Source: Lithobates sylvaticus (lineage: Eukaryota; Chordata; Amphibia; Anura; Ranidae). From it: a stretch of 64,000 nucleotides of DNA. Numbering within the stretch: position 1 is the stretch's first letter; each line of letters opens with the position of its first letter. Positions 22,811 through 33,127 of this stretch are shown here, in pieces. Below the pieces are notes generated by a model. That model worked only from the letters and a program-made list of their open reading frames with translations, had not been told where the DNA came from and did no database searches. A program made the translations under genes and the position numbers. The stretch is taken from positions 162,046,726 through 162,110,725 of the forward strand of contig CM053031.1 of the NCBI GenBank assembly GCA_028564925.1. Direction: 5' to 3'.

Positions 22811-23861
22811 TAGAAATCTAGACGTTTGGGTCCAGAGGCTAGATGACCTGCTCTCCACCGACATGCCTGTAGAAGAGATCAAAGAATCTCTCCCCCCCTC
22901 ATTGCCAAATCGGTGGCCTTTTTGGCATACTCGTTTAGATCAGTGGTCAAAACGTCAGCCTTGATCAATTGCTCTAGATGGGCAATCTGGTTGAAATCCT
23001 AGGACGGGGATCTGACCTCCAAAAATAAACTCTGCGGTATTCCCTTTGAAGGCAAACTATTGTTTGGTTCGGCTTTAGAGGAAGTACTTGCTCGGTCCTC
23101 AGAAAAGGGTAAACGTTTCCCATCTCGGAAGGTTAAGCCTCAAAGTAAGAGGCCCTTTCGTAGTTTTCAGGGCAAAGCTAACTTCAAACCATCAGGTCAG
23201 CAGGCAAAGAAAAAATGGTAATTTATCAAAGACAAAGCTAAAGGGTCTCTCTTTGCTCCTTCAACCCAGGCAAAAAGCTCTTAGTGACGCCAGGTCAGGG
23301 GTAGGGGTAGGAGATTTATTCTCACTCTTCTGCCGAGGGACCAAGGATTTTATTCCCATGTTTTCCTGGTAAGAAAGGCATCAGGAGGATTTCGGATGGT
23401 CATCAATCTGAGCCTCCTAAACAGCTTCTTGGTTTATAGGCGTTTCCGGATGGAAAGCATTTATTCACTCAGGATTCAGGAATCTTTTATTGCCAGAGGT
23501 ATTCATGGAGACCCTGGATCTTCAGGATGCTTACCTCCATGTTCCAATATACCAGGATCATCAGAGGTTTTTGAGGTTTGTGATCCTCTCGGAAAACGGC
23601 TTAAGTCATTGGCAGTTCAGAGCCTTTCCTTTTGGTCTCTCAGCAGCCCCGAGAATCTTTACAAAGGTCATGGCTGAAGTCATGCTTTTTTTTTCGTTGG
23701 CAAAAAATTTCAATCGTCCCTTACTTGGACGACTTTTTGATCTTTGCCCGGGACAAAGATGACCTGGGTCGGGACCTGCAAGTAGTTCTGCAGACCTTCC
23801 AAAGCAGTGGCAGCTGGTGCTCAAAATTTTTTGGGGGGGGCGCAAACAAACAGCCTCACTG

Positions 23862-24165
23862 TGCCATCAAACGCTGCCACTGTGCCCCAAACGCTGCCAC
23901 TGTGCCCCAAACGCTGCCACTGTGCCCATTAAATGCTGCCACTGTGCCCATCTAACGCTGCCACTGTGCCCATTAAATGCTGCCACTGTGCCCATTAAAT
24001 GCTGCCACTGTGCCCATCTAACGCTGACACTGTGCCCATCTAACGCTGCCACTGTGCCCATTAAATGCTGCCACTGTGCCCATTAAATGCTGCCACTGTG
24101 CTCCAAACGCTGCCACTGTGCCCCAAGTGCTGTCACTGTGCCCATAAAATGCTGCCACTGTGCTC
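23862..24165. repeat. Minisatellite, about 20-bp units (CTGCCACTGTGCC...)
   Basis: About 15 units of CTGCCACTGTGCCC followed by ATTAAATG, ATCTAACG or CAAACG. A similar unit in reverse (GGGCACAGTGAGGCTGC) occurs at 30182-30420 in the neighbouring hAT-type insertion. Confidence 0.9.
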
Positions 24166-24547
24166 ATTAAATGATATCTTCTCAGGCACTCCTCCTGTCT
24201 TCTGCAATGACTCACAGCGCCTATGACTTCAGCCAATCAGGTGACAGGTTACACAGACCCGGCAATCTGATTGTCTGAGAGGCGGGTCAGTGTTAGGGAA
24301 GCGATGTATTCGCTTCTCTAACACAACACTGTGTAAACAGCGAACGCACAGCATTGTGCCCGCTGTTTACACTTATGGAAGCCTATTAGAGCCCACCGCT
24401 CTAATCAGGACACCTATTAGAGCTGACAGCTCTATTTGGGCGCTTCCAAAAACACCCCCCCCCCCCGCTGTAATTCAGATGCCCGGCGCCCGACAAGGGG
24501 CCGGACACCTGAATAGGGGGCAGCAGCGGTGACAATAGGTAGATAGA

Positions 24548-24580
24548 TAGATAGATTCATGCAATGCATGAATCTATCTA
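24548..24580. repeat. Perfect palindrome with 16-bp arms
   Basis: TAGATAGATTCATGCA, one A, then its exact reverse complement. It could extrude as a cruciform. It lies at the 3' side of the 844-bp hAT. Confidence 0.9.
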
Positions 24581-25114
24581 TTGGTGATAGAGCGGTGCAG
24601 GAGAGTGGGGGCGGCGCTCCTGCGCCCTCTATGCACGCACCGCCACTGTTCCAAAGATTGGGTTGGAAAGTCAATCTGCAGAAATCTTCTCTGGTTCCCT
24701 CCCAGAGCTGTCTTTTTTTTTTTGGGCTACCTGATAGACTCGCCCAAAGAATTTTCTTGCCGGAAGAGAAGATCTCCAAGATCCTCCTTTCCGTGCAGAA
24801 ATTCAGGTGCGATTTCCCCAGGCATCCCTGCATCAGATAATGCAGCTGTTGGGCTTGATAACTGCAACAATTCCGGGAGTGCCCTGGGCCCAATTGCATT
24901 CCAGACCCCTACAGGCATTTCTTCTGCGTTGTTGGGATCGCAGAAAGGACTCTCTAGACCAGGTCGTGTGGCTTCCAGCAGACGATTCTCTCAATCTATC
25001 CTGGTGGGTCCGACTGGAGCATCTGCAGGTAGGGAAGGCTTGAGCCCAGGGCCAGCCCTGGGGCCGCTTTGCAGCTGCACTGCTCCCCTCTCTCCTGCTC
25101 CTGTGATCACGGAG

Positions 25115-25279
25115 CTGGCTGGGTCTGTGTGTGTGCGGCGGCTGCGCTGCAACACGGTCCCGCCCCCCTAGACCGGCTCATGTGATAGTAGATAGAATCA
25201 ATGTTCCACCTATTACATGAGCCGGTCTAGTAGGGCGGGACCGTGTTACAGCGCGGCCGCCGAACACAGACCCAGCCAG
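25115..25279. repeat. Imperfect inverted repeat, about 72-bp arms
   Basis: CTGGCTGGGTCTGTGT at 25115 is mirrored by ACAGACCCAGCCAG at the right end, with the centre near 25197. The arms match apart from several substitutions, and the loop is about 20 bp. Confidence 0.9.
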
Positions 25280-25327
25280 ATCTGAGATCAAAGGAGGAGA
25301 TGCCTGTGAGTACAGCCCGCCCTGTGT

Positions 25328-25507
25328 ACCTGAATAGGGGGATCAGCAGGAGGGCGGCATATAGAGGAAATTAGCTTTATATATTCCTCCATGCAGCCGC
25401 TGAATGCTTGGAGGAGGGAGAGGAGGAGAATCAAGCATTCAGCGGCTGCATGGAGGAATATAGAAAGCTCATTTCCTCTATATGCCACCCCCCTGCTGAT
25501 CCCCCTA
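25328..25507. repeat. Imperfect inverted repeat, about 78-bp arms
   Basis: The left arm at 25328-25410 contains ATTCCTCCATGCAGCCGC; the right arm at 25432-25507 is its reverse complement. It lies 50 bp from the previous hairpin. Confidence 0.9.
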
Positions 25508-25514
25508 TCCAACT

Positions 25515-26500
25515 TCTTTTACAGCCCCCCCCCCCTTTCTCCTTGTACTCCCCCCAGTGCTCTCCTCCCCCACCACACTCACTCTGCAGCCCCCCCCACA
25601 GTTCTCTCAACCCGTGTTCTTTCTTCCCCCCTGCTCTCCAGCTCTCTCCATCCTTCTCTAGCCCCCACCCAGTACTCTCCACCCCCCCAGTGCTCTCTAG
25701 CCCCCCCCCCCCAGTGCTCCCCACCCCCCACAGTGCTTTCCAGCCCCCCCACAGTGCTCCCCACCCCCCACAGTGCTCTCCAGCCCGCCCCCCCCTGCTC
25801 CCAACCCCCCACAGTGCTGTCCAGCCCCCCATACTCCCCACCCCTGTTCTTTCTGCCCCCGGTGCTCTCCAGCTCCCATCCCAGTGCTCTCCAGCCCCCC
25901 GTGCTCCCCACCCCCCACAGTGCTTTCCAGCCCCCCCGTGCTCCCCGCCCCTGTTCTTTCTGCCCCCGGTGATCTCCAGCTCTCCCCATCAGTCTCCAGC
26001 CCCCACCTCAGTGCTCTCCAGCCCCGTGCTCTCCACCCCTGTTCTTTTAGACTCCCCCTCCAGTGCTCTCTCAAGCTCCCCCCCAGCACTCTCCACTCCC
26101 CCCTGCATTTTACCCCCACACATGTGCTCTCCAACACCACCAGTGCTCTCCAGTCCCCCGTGCTTTCCACCCCTGTACTTTCTGGCCCCCACCGTTGCTA
26201 TCATGCCCCCCCCCCATTGCTCTCCACTCCCCCCTGCTCTTTGTACCCCCCAGTGCTCTCCAGCCCTGTTTTTCTTCCCGTCCAGTGCTCTTTGCCACCC
26301 CACACTCTTACCCCCCCCAGTGATCTCAGCCTCCCGTGCTCTCCACCCCTGTTCTTTTTGCCCCCCCCAGTGCTCTGCACTCCCCACCCCTGTGATCTCC
26401 ACTCCCCCCTGCTCTTTGCCCCACCTATGTGCTCTCCAACCCCGCCAGTACTCTCTGCTCCCCCTTCTCTCCAGCTCCCATCCAGTGCTCTCCACTTTCC
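25515..26500. repeat. C-rich minisatellite (CCCCCCAGTGCTCTCCAG units)
   Basis: About 1 kb of degenerate 18-30-bp units built from C runs and CAGTGCTCTCCA. Frames stay open on both strands for over 400 codons because the repeat has no stops; I do not read these as genes. The minus strand has many runs of four or more G, so quadruplex formation is plausible. Confidence 0.9.
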
Positions 26501-26649
26501 AGTGCAGGTGGCCAGGGACCACTCCATCTCACAGCAAACAGATCCTCTGGAAGGAGCACTGTCCCCATCCAAAACGAGAACAGCCCCTGCCTGCTGCTGG
26601 CCATCATGGATATCCTGCTGGCATGCAAGGTACTGTACCGAGCATCAAC

Positions 26650-26889
26650 AACACACCTGAAATATTGCCTGTGCCATTCGCAACACAGGAAAGGCAGGGG
26701 GTGATTAGAGAGCTGAATGCATGGCTAAAGACCTGGTGTAGGGAGGAGGGATTTGGGTTTCTAGAGCACTCGGCTGACTTTTCAATGGGGTGCAACCTAT
26801 ATGCTAATGACGGTTTGCACTTGAATGGAAGGGGGTCTGCTGTGCTGGGGAAGAGGTTTATGGGAAGGCTGGAGGAGTATTTAAACTAG
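26650..26889 (+). pseudogene. CR1 ORF1, C-terminal esterase-like end
   Basis: About 75 codons: RELNAWLKTWCREEGF, then SADFSMGCNLYANDGLHLNGRG and AVLGKRF. DGLHLNGRG is block V (Asp-x-x-His) of an SGNH/GDSL esterase, the C-terminal domain of many CR1 ORF1 proteins. The N-terminal blocks are absent: the frame upstream runs into the minisatellite. Confidence 0.75.
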
Positions 26890-26891
26890 GA

Positions 26892-28043
26892 TTGAGGGGG
26901 GAGGGTGAACTAGAATTACATCGGGCAGACAGGTTAGCTAGGGTTCTGATATTAATGGAGGGTGGAATGGGAATAGATGGGGGGAGGGTTATGGCAGGTG
27001 ACAGGAAATTTCCCATGTTGCAAACTGCCATTGGAAACTATAGTGCCATTTGTACTACTAAAAATGATATGAAAAACACCAGAGAAAAATGTAGTAATGC
27101 ATTAAAGTGTTTGTTCACCAATGCCAGAAGTCTGCAGGGCAAAATAGGTGAGTTGGAAGCTCTGGTGCATGATGAGAGCTATGATGTAATTGGTATTGCT
27201 GAAACTTGGCTTCAATCTTCACATGACTGGGCTATTAATATTCCTGGCTATGCACTCTTTCGGAGAGACAGAGTAAATAGGAAAGGTGGCGGGGTCTGTC
27301 TCTATGTGAGAAGTGATCTCAAAGCAAGCGTGAAAGAGGACCTGGTTGATGGAGAGTGTGATGAGTCTGAAGCATTATGGGTGGAACTGCATATAGATGT
27401 GCGTAGTTCTAAGTTAATCATTGGGGTTTGTTATAGACCACCCAATGTTCACGAGGAGGTGGAGACTCAGCTCCTTGCACAGATGGAAAGGACTGCAAGG
27501 GCTGGGACGGTGATAATAATGGGGGATTTTAACTACCCAGAAATTGAGTGGAGTAATGGCACTGCTGGGACAGTTAAAGGGCAAACATTTATAAACCTAT
27601 TACAGGACAATTTTATGGTCCAGTTTATTGAGGCCCCAACTAGGAATGATGCTCTGCTGGATCTGGTAATCTCAAACCATGCAGAGCTTATTACTAATGT
27701 TCAGATAAAGGAACACCTGGGTAACAGTGATCATAACATGATTTCATTTGATGTTAGCTGTAAGCAAGAAATACATACAGGAAAGATAAAAACACTCAAC
27801 TTCAAGAGAGCAAATTTTCCAAGGATGAGGGCTGCTCTCCAGGACTTGGACTGGGAGGGAATATTGGCATCAATGAGCACAGAACAGAAATGGGAATTCT
27901 TCAAAAAGACTGCAAAGTATATTCCCATGGGCAATAAGTTTAAAAGGCTTAAAATAAAACCTATGTGGCTCACGGTCAAAGTTAAAAAAGCTATAAACAA
28001 TAAGAAAAAGCTTTTAAAAGATATAAAAGTGAAGGAAAACTAG
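26892..28043 (+). pseudogene. CR1 ORF2, endonuclease half
   Basis: AP-endonuclease domain that would nick target DNA for first-strand priming. Motifs in order: CLFTNARSLQGKIGELEAL, IGIAETWL, GGGVCLYVRSD, VCYRPPN, IIMGDFNYPEIEW and GNSDHNMISF, which between them hold the catalytic Asn, Glu, Asp and His. The first codons are uncertain. The frame ends at a TAG at 28041, and the link to the RT is in another frame, so at least one shift lies between 28043 and 28225. Confidence 0.88.
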
Positions 28044-28224
28044 TGTTGTTTAAATGTTACAAAGAATTTAACAGAATATGTAAAAAGAAAATCAAGGATG
28101 CAAAAATTCAAAACGAATGACAGATTGCAAAAGATAGTAGGACAAACCCCAAAAAATTCTTCAAATATATTAATAGTAAAAAGGTCAGGTCTGAGCATGT
28201 AGGCCCTTTACAAAATAATCTAGA

Positions 28225-29880
28225 GTGGGTGACTGGGGACAAAGAGAAGGCAAATTTATTAAATACTTCAGCTCTGTGTATACAAAGGAGCATGGGGGAG
28301 CTCATGTCCATAATGGGGGTGGTATTTACACAGCCCCAAATGATCCACAATGGCTCAAAAGTGATATGGTCCAGGAATATTTAGACAGAATAAAGGTGGT
28401 TAAAGCACCTGGACCAGATGGCATCCACCCACGGATCCTAAAAGAATTGAGCTCTGTAATTTCAAAGCCATTGTATTTAATTTTTAGGGACTCATTAATG
28501 ACAAGAATAGTACCACTGGATTGGCGCAGGGTGAGCGTGGTGCCTATATTTAAAAAGGGAACAAAGTCTTTACCAAGTAACTATAGATCTGTTAGTTTAA
28601 CTTGTACAGTCGGGAAGATACTAGAGCATTTAATAAAAGACCACATAGACGAGTTCTTGCTGGAAAAAAACATTTTAAGCAACAGACAGCATGGGTTCAT
28701 GAAAGACAGAAGTTGTCAGACAAACCTGATTTCTTTTTATGAAGAGGTAAGTAAAACCTTGGACAGAGGCGTGGCTGTGGACGTGGTATACTTGGATTTT
28801 GCAATATCGTTCGATACAGTTCCCCACACACGGCTCATGTGTAAGGTAAGGTCTACAGGCTTGGAAATATCGGTTTGTAAATGGATAGAAAACTGGCTAA
28901 ATGACAGAATTCAGAGAGTAGTGGTTAATGATTCTTACTCTGAATGGTCTAAGATTATCAGTGGTGTACCCCAAGGTTCAGTGCTGGGACCCTTACTTTT
29001 TAATATCTTTATAAATGATATTGGGTCTGGGATCAAAAGTAACATTTCTGTCTTTGCAGATGACACCAAGCTATGCAGTGGAATAACGTCCTTACAGGAG
29101 GTCTCCAATTTACAAGCCGGCATCAATGCTCTGTCTAATTGGGCGACTATGTGGCAGATGAGGTTTAATGTTGATAAATGTAAAGTTATGCACTTGGGGG
29201 CTAAGAATATGCATGCATCATACATGCTAGGGGGAGTACAACTGGGGGAATCTGTAGTGGAGAAGGATCTGGGGGTTTTGGTAGATCATAAGCTCAATAG
29301 CATGCAATGTCAAGCTGCGGTTTCCAAAGCAAGCAAAGTTCTTTCTTGTATTAAGAGAGGTATGGACTCCAGAGAGAGAGATATAATTTTGCCCCTGTTC
29401 AAATCATTAGTAAGACCTTATCTGGAATATGCAGTTCAGTTTTGGGCACCAGTTCTCAAAAAGGATATCGGGGAACTGGAGAAAGTGCAGAGAAGGGCAA
29501 CCAAACTGATAAAAGGCATGGAGGAGCTCAGCTATGAGGAAAGATTAGAGGAACCGAATTTTTTCACTCTTGAGAAGAGGAGAATAAGGGGGGATATGAT
29601 CAACATGTACAAATATATAAGCGGTCCATATAGTGAACTTGGTGTTGAGTTATTCACTTTACGGTCAACACAGAGGACAAGGGGGCACTCTTTACGTCTA
29701 GAGGAAAAGAGATTTCATCTCCAAATACGGAAAGGTTTCTTCACAGTAAGAGCTGCGAAAATGTGAAATAGACTCCCTCCAGAGGTGGTTCTGGCTAACT
29801 CAGTAGATTGCTTTAAGAAAGGCCTGGATACTTTCCTAAATGTACATAATATAACTGGGTACTAACATTTATAGGTAAAG
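28225..29880 (+). pseudogene. CR1 ORF2, reverse transcriptase half
   Basis: RT motifs: VKAPGPDGIHPRILKEL, SNYRSVSLTCTVGK, QHGFMKDRSCQTNL, VVYLDFAISFDTVPH (palm aspartate, with AIS where AKA or SKA is usual), ISGVPQGSVLGPLLF, and VFADDTKL as the catalytic box. The thumb and C-terminal domain include RPYLEYAVQFWAP and KVQRRATKLI. A TGA at 29764-29766 stands where the family has Trp (AAKM-Trp-NRLPPEVV), and the frame continues beyond it for about 35 codons. Not translatable as a whole. Confidence 0.9.
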
Positions 29881-30181
29881 TTGATCCAGGAAAAATCCGA
29901 TTGCCTCTAGGGGGATCAGGAAGTGATTTTTTTTCCCCCTGCTGTAGCAGATTGGAGCATGCTCTTCTGGGGGGTTTTTTTGCCTTCCTCTGGATCAACT
30001 GTGGGTATAGAATGGGGTATATTGGATTGTACGATATTTTTTATTTTTATTTATTATTTCAATTATTATTTTTTTTATGGTTGAACTGTGTCTTTTTTTC
30101 AGCCTAGCTAACCATGTAACTATGTAACCTTCCCACAGACAGGAACTGCAGACTGGGACATGGGGCACAGGAGGGGCTGCA

Positions 30182-30420
30182 TTCATGGGCACAGTAAGGC
30201 TGCATTCATGGGCACAGTGAGACTGCTTTCACGGCACAGTAAAGCTGCATTTGATGGGCACAGTGAGGCTGCAATGATGGGCACAGTGAGGCTGCAATGA
30301 TGGGCACAGTGAGGCTGCATTTGATGGGCACAGTGAGGCTGCATTTGATGGGCACAGTGAGGCTGCATTTGATGGGCACAGTGAGGCTGCATTTGATGGG
30401 CACTGGTGAGGCTGCATTGA
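30182..30420. repeat. Minisatellite, about 24-bp units (GGCTGCATTTGATGGGCACAGTGA-like)
   Basis: About ten units of GGGCACAGTGAGGCTGC plus ATTTGAT, AATGAT or ATTCAT. In reverse complement this resembles the unit at 23862-24165, although the two elements have different ends. Confidence 0.9.
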
Positions 30421-30925
30421 GCTCTTGTATCATGTCTGCAGTCTCTGACCATCTCCTGTAGCATGTCTGCAGTCTCTGAGGGAGTCTGGAGAGGAGTCAA
30501 GAGTGGGAGAGCCGCCAGGATGGGGGTCATGGGAGAAGTCAGACGTGTGTGGACTGTGGAGAGGAGCCTATAGGAAAACCAGAGCCACCAAGCTGGAGGC
30601 AACTGACTGAGCCCTGCTTGGTGCACCTGAGAGGAGGTCAGTGACAGCACCGCCAGGCCAGTTTGAAGGGGGGGTCACTGATATCAGTAACCCACCCCCC
30701 CTTATCTTAGTGTATTCTTTCTGCTTTATATATATAAAGCCCTATGTGAGTTCATATCTGTCTCATCTGTATATAATACACTCTTCAAATGTGCTTTAAA
30801 ATGTATGGTTTTCCCTTTCATGAACAAGAAAATAATGACGTTATGCTGTTGTGCTGGTATAATAATGCTGTGGGGCTGGTAGGAGATTTTTTCAAGGGCT
30901 GAATTTTATTCTCAGTCCGGCCCTG
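30421..30925. other. Right end of the 5.9-kb hAT-type insertion, no gene
   Basis: Non-coding sequence to the CCGGCCCTG terminus. It contains a small perfect palindrome, CTTTATATATATAAAG, near 30722-30737. Confidence 0.5.
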
Positions 30926-31330
30926 CTTGAGCCCAGCGTTTCCCGGTAAAGATTACAACGGATGCCAGCTTGTGGGGTTGGGGGGGTGCACTCAGAGAAT
31001 TGGCAGGCTCAGGGCGTCTGGCAGCCCAATCATCAAACTACAGGGAACTGTTAGCAGTAGGAAAAGCATTGGTCACTTTGAAAACCAGTGTTCATGCAAA
31101 GGACCTGTTGATTTTTTTCAGACAATGCCACGACAGTGGCTTACCTCAACAAGCAGGGGGGTACTCGCTCAGACAGCCTGCTAGGGTTGAGTCAGGAGAT
31201 CCTTTCCTGGGCAGAGGACAATGTTTCCTCAATCAGGGCAGTCCACATCAGTGGGTCGGCAAATATACTGGCAGATTAACTGTCTCTTCCAGCAGTTGGG
31301 AGCTGAACCAGGAAATCCTCTGGGAGTTAG

Positions 31331-31870
31331 TGGTCAGGTGGGGAATGCCCAAAGTGGATCTGTTTGCTTCCACCCACAACAGGAAGCTTCCAGCTTATTT
31401 TTCCCTGGAGAGAGAAGCAAAGTCCCTAGGGACAGATGCGCTCTCTTTCCAGTGGAATTTTCCCCTGGGCTACGCTTTTCCTCCAATTCCGCTATTGCCT
31501 CTGGTGCTCCGAAAGATTGTGCAGGAACAAGCAGAAGTGATTCTGATTGCTCCATGGTGGCCCAGGAGGAGTTGGTTCTCCGCACTGAGAGCATTCTCAG
31601 TAGAGTCCCCCTGGCCCCTGCCAGAGAGAAGAGACCTACACCAAGGGTCAATGCTACATCCAAACCCTCAGATTTACTGTCTGATGGCTTGGAGACTGAG
31701 GGGCGCATCCTATAATTGAAAGGATGTTCAGAGTAGTGATCAGTCCTGACCCTTTGAATTTGCCCAAAGTTTCGTCTGACTTCCACAGATCCCAGGAAGT
31801 AGTTCTTCCTAGCTTTTGTTCCTCCCCCAGGAATCTGGAGGAAGAAAGGTTTTTTTTTTTTTTTTTTAAT
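31331..31870 (+). pseudogene. DIRS1-like region between RNase H and recombinase
   Basis: Open stretch of about 130 codons with MPKVDLFASTHNRKLP and LIAPWWPRRSWF, which is usual between RNase H and recombinase in DIRS elements. Fossil; broken. Confidence 0.6.
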
Positions 31871-32260
31871 TTAGTTTTTAGATGTAAGATGTCTTCTACA
31901 CTACTTAGAAGTTAGTAGTGAATTTAGGAAAGATTCCCAACTACTGATTACTTATAATGGCCCTAAAAAGGGTTCCAAGGCTTCCAGAGGTTCAATTTTT
32001 AGATGGATTAGAGAAGCTATTTGTGAGGCCTACAAATCTTCAGGACAATCCCCACCTTCCAGAGTTAGGGCTCACTCTATTAGGTCGCTAGCTGCCTCTT
32101 GGGCAGAAAGAGCGGGTGCGTCATGGAAAGATATTTCCAAAGCTGCTGTCTGGGCCTCCTCTCATGCATTCGTCAGGCATTATAGAGTCCAGATGCTCTC
32201 CAGCCAGGACCTCTCCTTTGTAAGGAAAGTACTTCAGGCTGTCGTCCCTCCCTAAGGTAT
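31871..32260 (+). pseudogene. DIRS1-like tyrosine recombinase remnant (C-terminal part)
   Basis: Short stretches carry the end of a tyrosine recombinase: SIRSLAASWAERAG, in the position of the HxxR box, and ASSHAFVRHYRV, around the final histidine and tyrosine region. The N-terminal part is not recognisable. Fossil. Confidence 0.65.
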
Positions 32261-32269
32261 AGATCTTGC

Positions 32270-32618
32270 TTAGCCTCTCAAGTAGCTGTCCTGGAAGATG
32301 AGGGGGGGGGGGGCCCTGGTTAGACTTACCGGTAACAGTATTTACAGGAATATTCCAGGACAGCGTCTATATTCCCACCCTATTCTTGTTTCACTGGTCC
32401 TCTTATTTTAACCTGGTGGTGTATTAATGAGTCTCTGTTATTCCTCTTCCGAGTTTACTTTTGGTGGAGGTTTACTTGATCTTCATACAACTGAGGGTCA
32501 GGGGAAAGGGAGGGACCTTTTAAATTGTATCTGATTTGTGTTTCCTGTAGAAGCGGAGCCAATCATCTCTCAAGTAGCTGTCCAGGAATATTCCTGGAAA
32601 TACCGTTACCGGTAAGTC
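32270..32618 (-). repeat. DIRS1-like internal complementary region and right inverted repeat
   Basis: 32270-32370 holds sequence complementary to both outer ends (AGCTGTCCTGGAAGATGAG; TTACCGGTAACAGTA). From about 32485 the right inverted repeat runs outward to TTACCGGTAAGTC at 32607-32618. The Harbinger insertion begins three bases later. Confidence 0.8.
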
Positions 32619-32621
32619 TTA

Positions 32622-32760
32622 AGCCCCATACACACGCGCGGATTATCCGAGGACCAGGTCCGACGGATCCTGTCCGTCGTACTTTGTCCGATGTTGGTGT
32701 TGCGTACACACGGTCGGACAACGTTGTCTGAATTTCCGGTCTGCAAGAACGTCGTGACGT
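32622..32760 (+). repeat. Harbinger left end with subterminal repeats
   Basis: Terminal AGCCCCATACACACGCGCGG followed by several GTCCGACGGA/TCCGTCGTAC-type motifs, likely binding sites for transposase or its Myb partner (inference). Confidence 0.8.
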
Positions 32761-33127
32761 AAGTCGTCTTCCACGAGACTAGAAAAGGGAAGTTCAGCAC
32801 CACGTCAGGCACCCGTTGGGCTCCTTCTGCTGATCCCGTGTTTATCACGAGTTAGTCGAAGTTTGGGGACTTAAGATTCGCGCTTCTCAGTTTTCTGACT
32901 CAGATCGTTACTGCTCTTCAGTTTGTGCTTGTCGTGCGTATCTGTTTATTAGTGCGTGTAGTCAGTTCGCATTTGTTGGTCATTGCGGCCTATTTCTTGA
33001 TATAGGACGTTTTGATTTGCACTGCTTATTGTCTGCTCGTTTCTGGTATTCATTTCGTTCTTTCAGGCCTTGCTGTTTATCGGTGCTTTCTGTTTGTCCG
33101 TTCTGACCAGCCGACCTTTTGTGAGCG

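Larger units (their letters stand above)
23797..24656. mobile_element. Non-autonomous hAT insertion (element 23805-24648)
   Basis: An 844-bp insertion flanked by an exact 8-bp duplication, TTCCAAAG (23797-23804, 24649-24656). The ends read CAGTGGCAGCTGG and, from the right, CAGTGGCGGTGCG, a hAT-type inverted repeat starting with CAG. There is no transposase. Inside are a 20-bp minisatellite, a G run and a perfect palindrome. Confidence 0.9.
23380..24840 (+). pseudogene. DIRS1-like reverse transcriptase remnant (split by a hAT)
   Basis: RT motifs typical of DIRS: METLDLQDAYLHVPI (palm aspartate), FRAFPFGLSAAPRIFTKVM and VPYLDDFLIFA. The homology stops at the hAT insertion (23805-24648) and resumes with LGWKVNLQKSSLVPSQ. 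Fossil; several breaks. Confidence 0.85.
26507..30128 (+). mobile_element. CR1-like LINE
   Basis: Non-LTR retrotransposon with the end of ORF1 (26650-26889), ORF2 endonuclease and RT (about 26940-29860), and a CR1/L2-type 3' tail. The tail resembles frog and fish CR1s: a GTTGAACTGTGTC-like stretch, a TTTTTTTC run, and short terminal repeats, ATGTAACTATGTAAC, at 30114-30128. The 5' limit is approximate because it meets the C-rich minisatellite. Confidence 0.88.
25039..30933. mobile_element. hAT-type insertion (element 25047-30925) carrying a CR1 LINE
   Basis: A 5879-bp insertion with an 8-bp target duplication, CTTGAGCC (25039-25046, 30926-30933). The ends are CAGGGCCAGCCC on the left and CAGGGCCGGACT read from the right, both hAT-like. 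No hAT transposase is seen. Most of its length is secondary: a C-rich minisatellite, the CR1 LINE (about 26507-30128) and a 24-bp minisatellite. Two long hairpins lie near the left end. Confidence 0.85.
24841..31330 (+). pseudogene. DIRS1-like RNase H remnant (split by a 5.9-kb insertion)
   Basis: RNase H-like sequence lies on both sides of the insertion at 25047-30925. On the right are SSNYRELLAVGKAL and, near 31220-31300, AVHI-type sequence in the position of the last RNase H motif. Fossil; broken. Confidence 0.6.
21340..32618 (+). mobile_element. DIRS1-like retroelement fossil
   Basis: Old tyrosine-recombinase retroelement of the DIRS1 group. It has inverted, not direct, end repeats: left about 21343-21445, right about 32485-32605. 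An inner segment at 32270-32370 is complementary to the outer ends, the layout DIRS elements need for circular cDNA. Remnants of gag, RT, RNase H and recombinase occur in the expected order. It was opened by two hAT-type insertions (23805-24648, 25047-30925), and a Harbinger element sits at its right edge. Without the insertions it spans about 4.6 kb. It is clearly broken, with roughly ten or more breaks, and old. Confidence 0.85.

Noticed and set aside
25408-26889. A 493-codon proline-rich open frame on the plus strand, and shorter ones on the minus strand
   Set aside because: It runs through a C-rich minisatellite that lacks stops in several frames; only its last 75 codons (CR1 esterase end) look like real protein.
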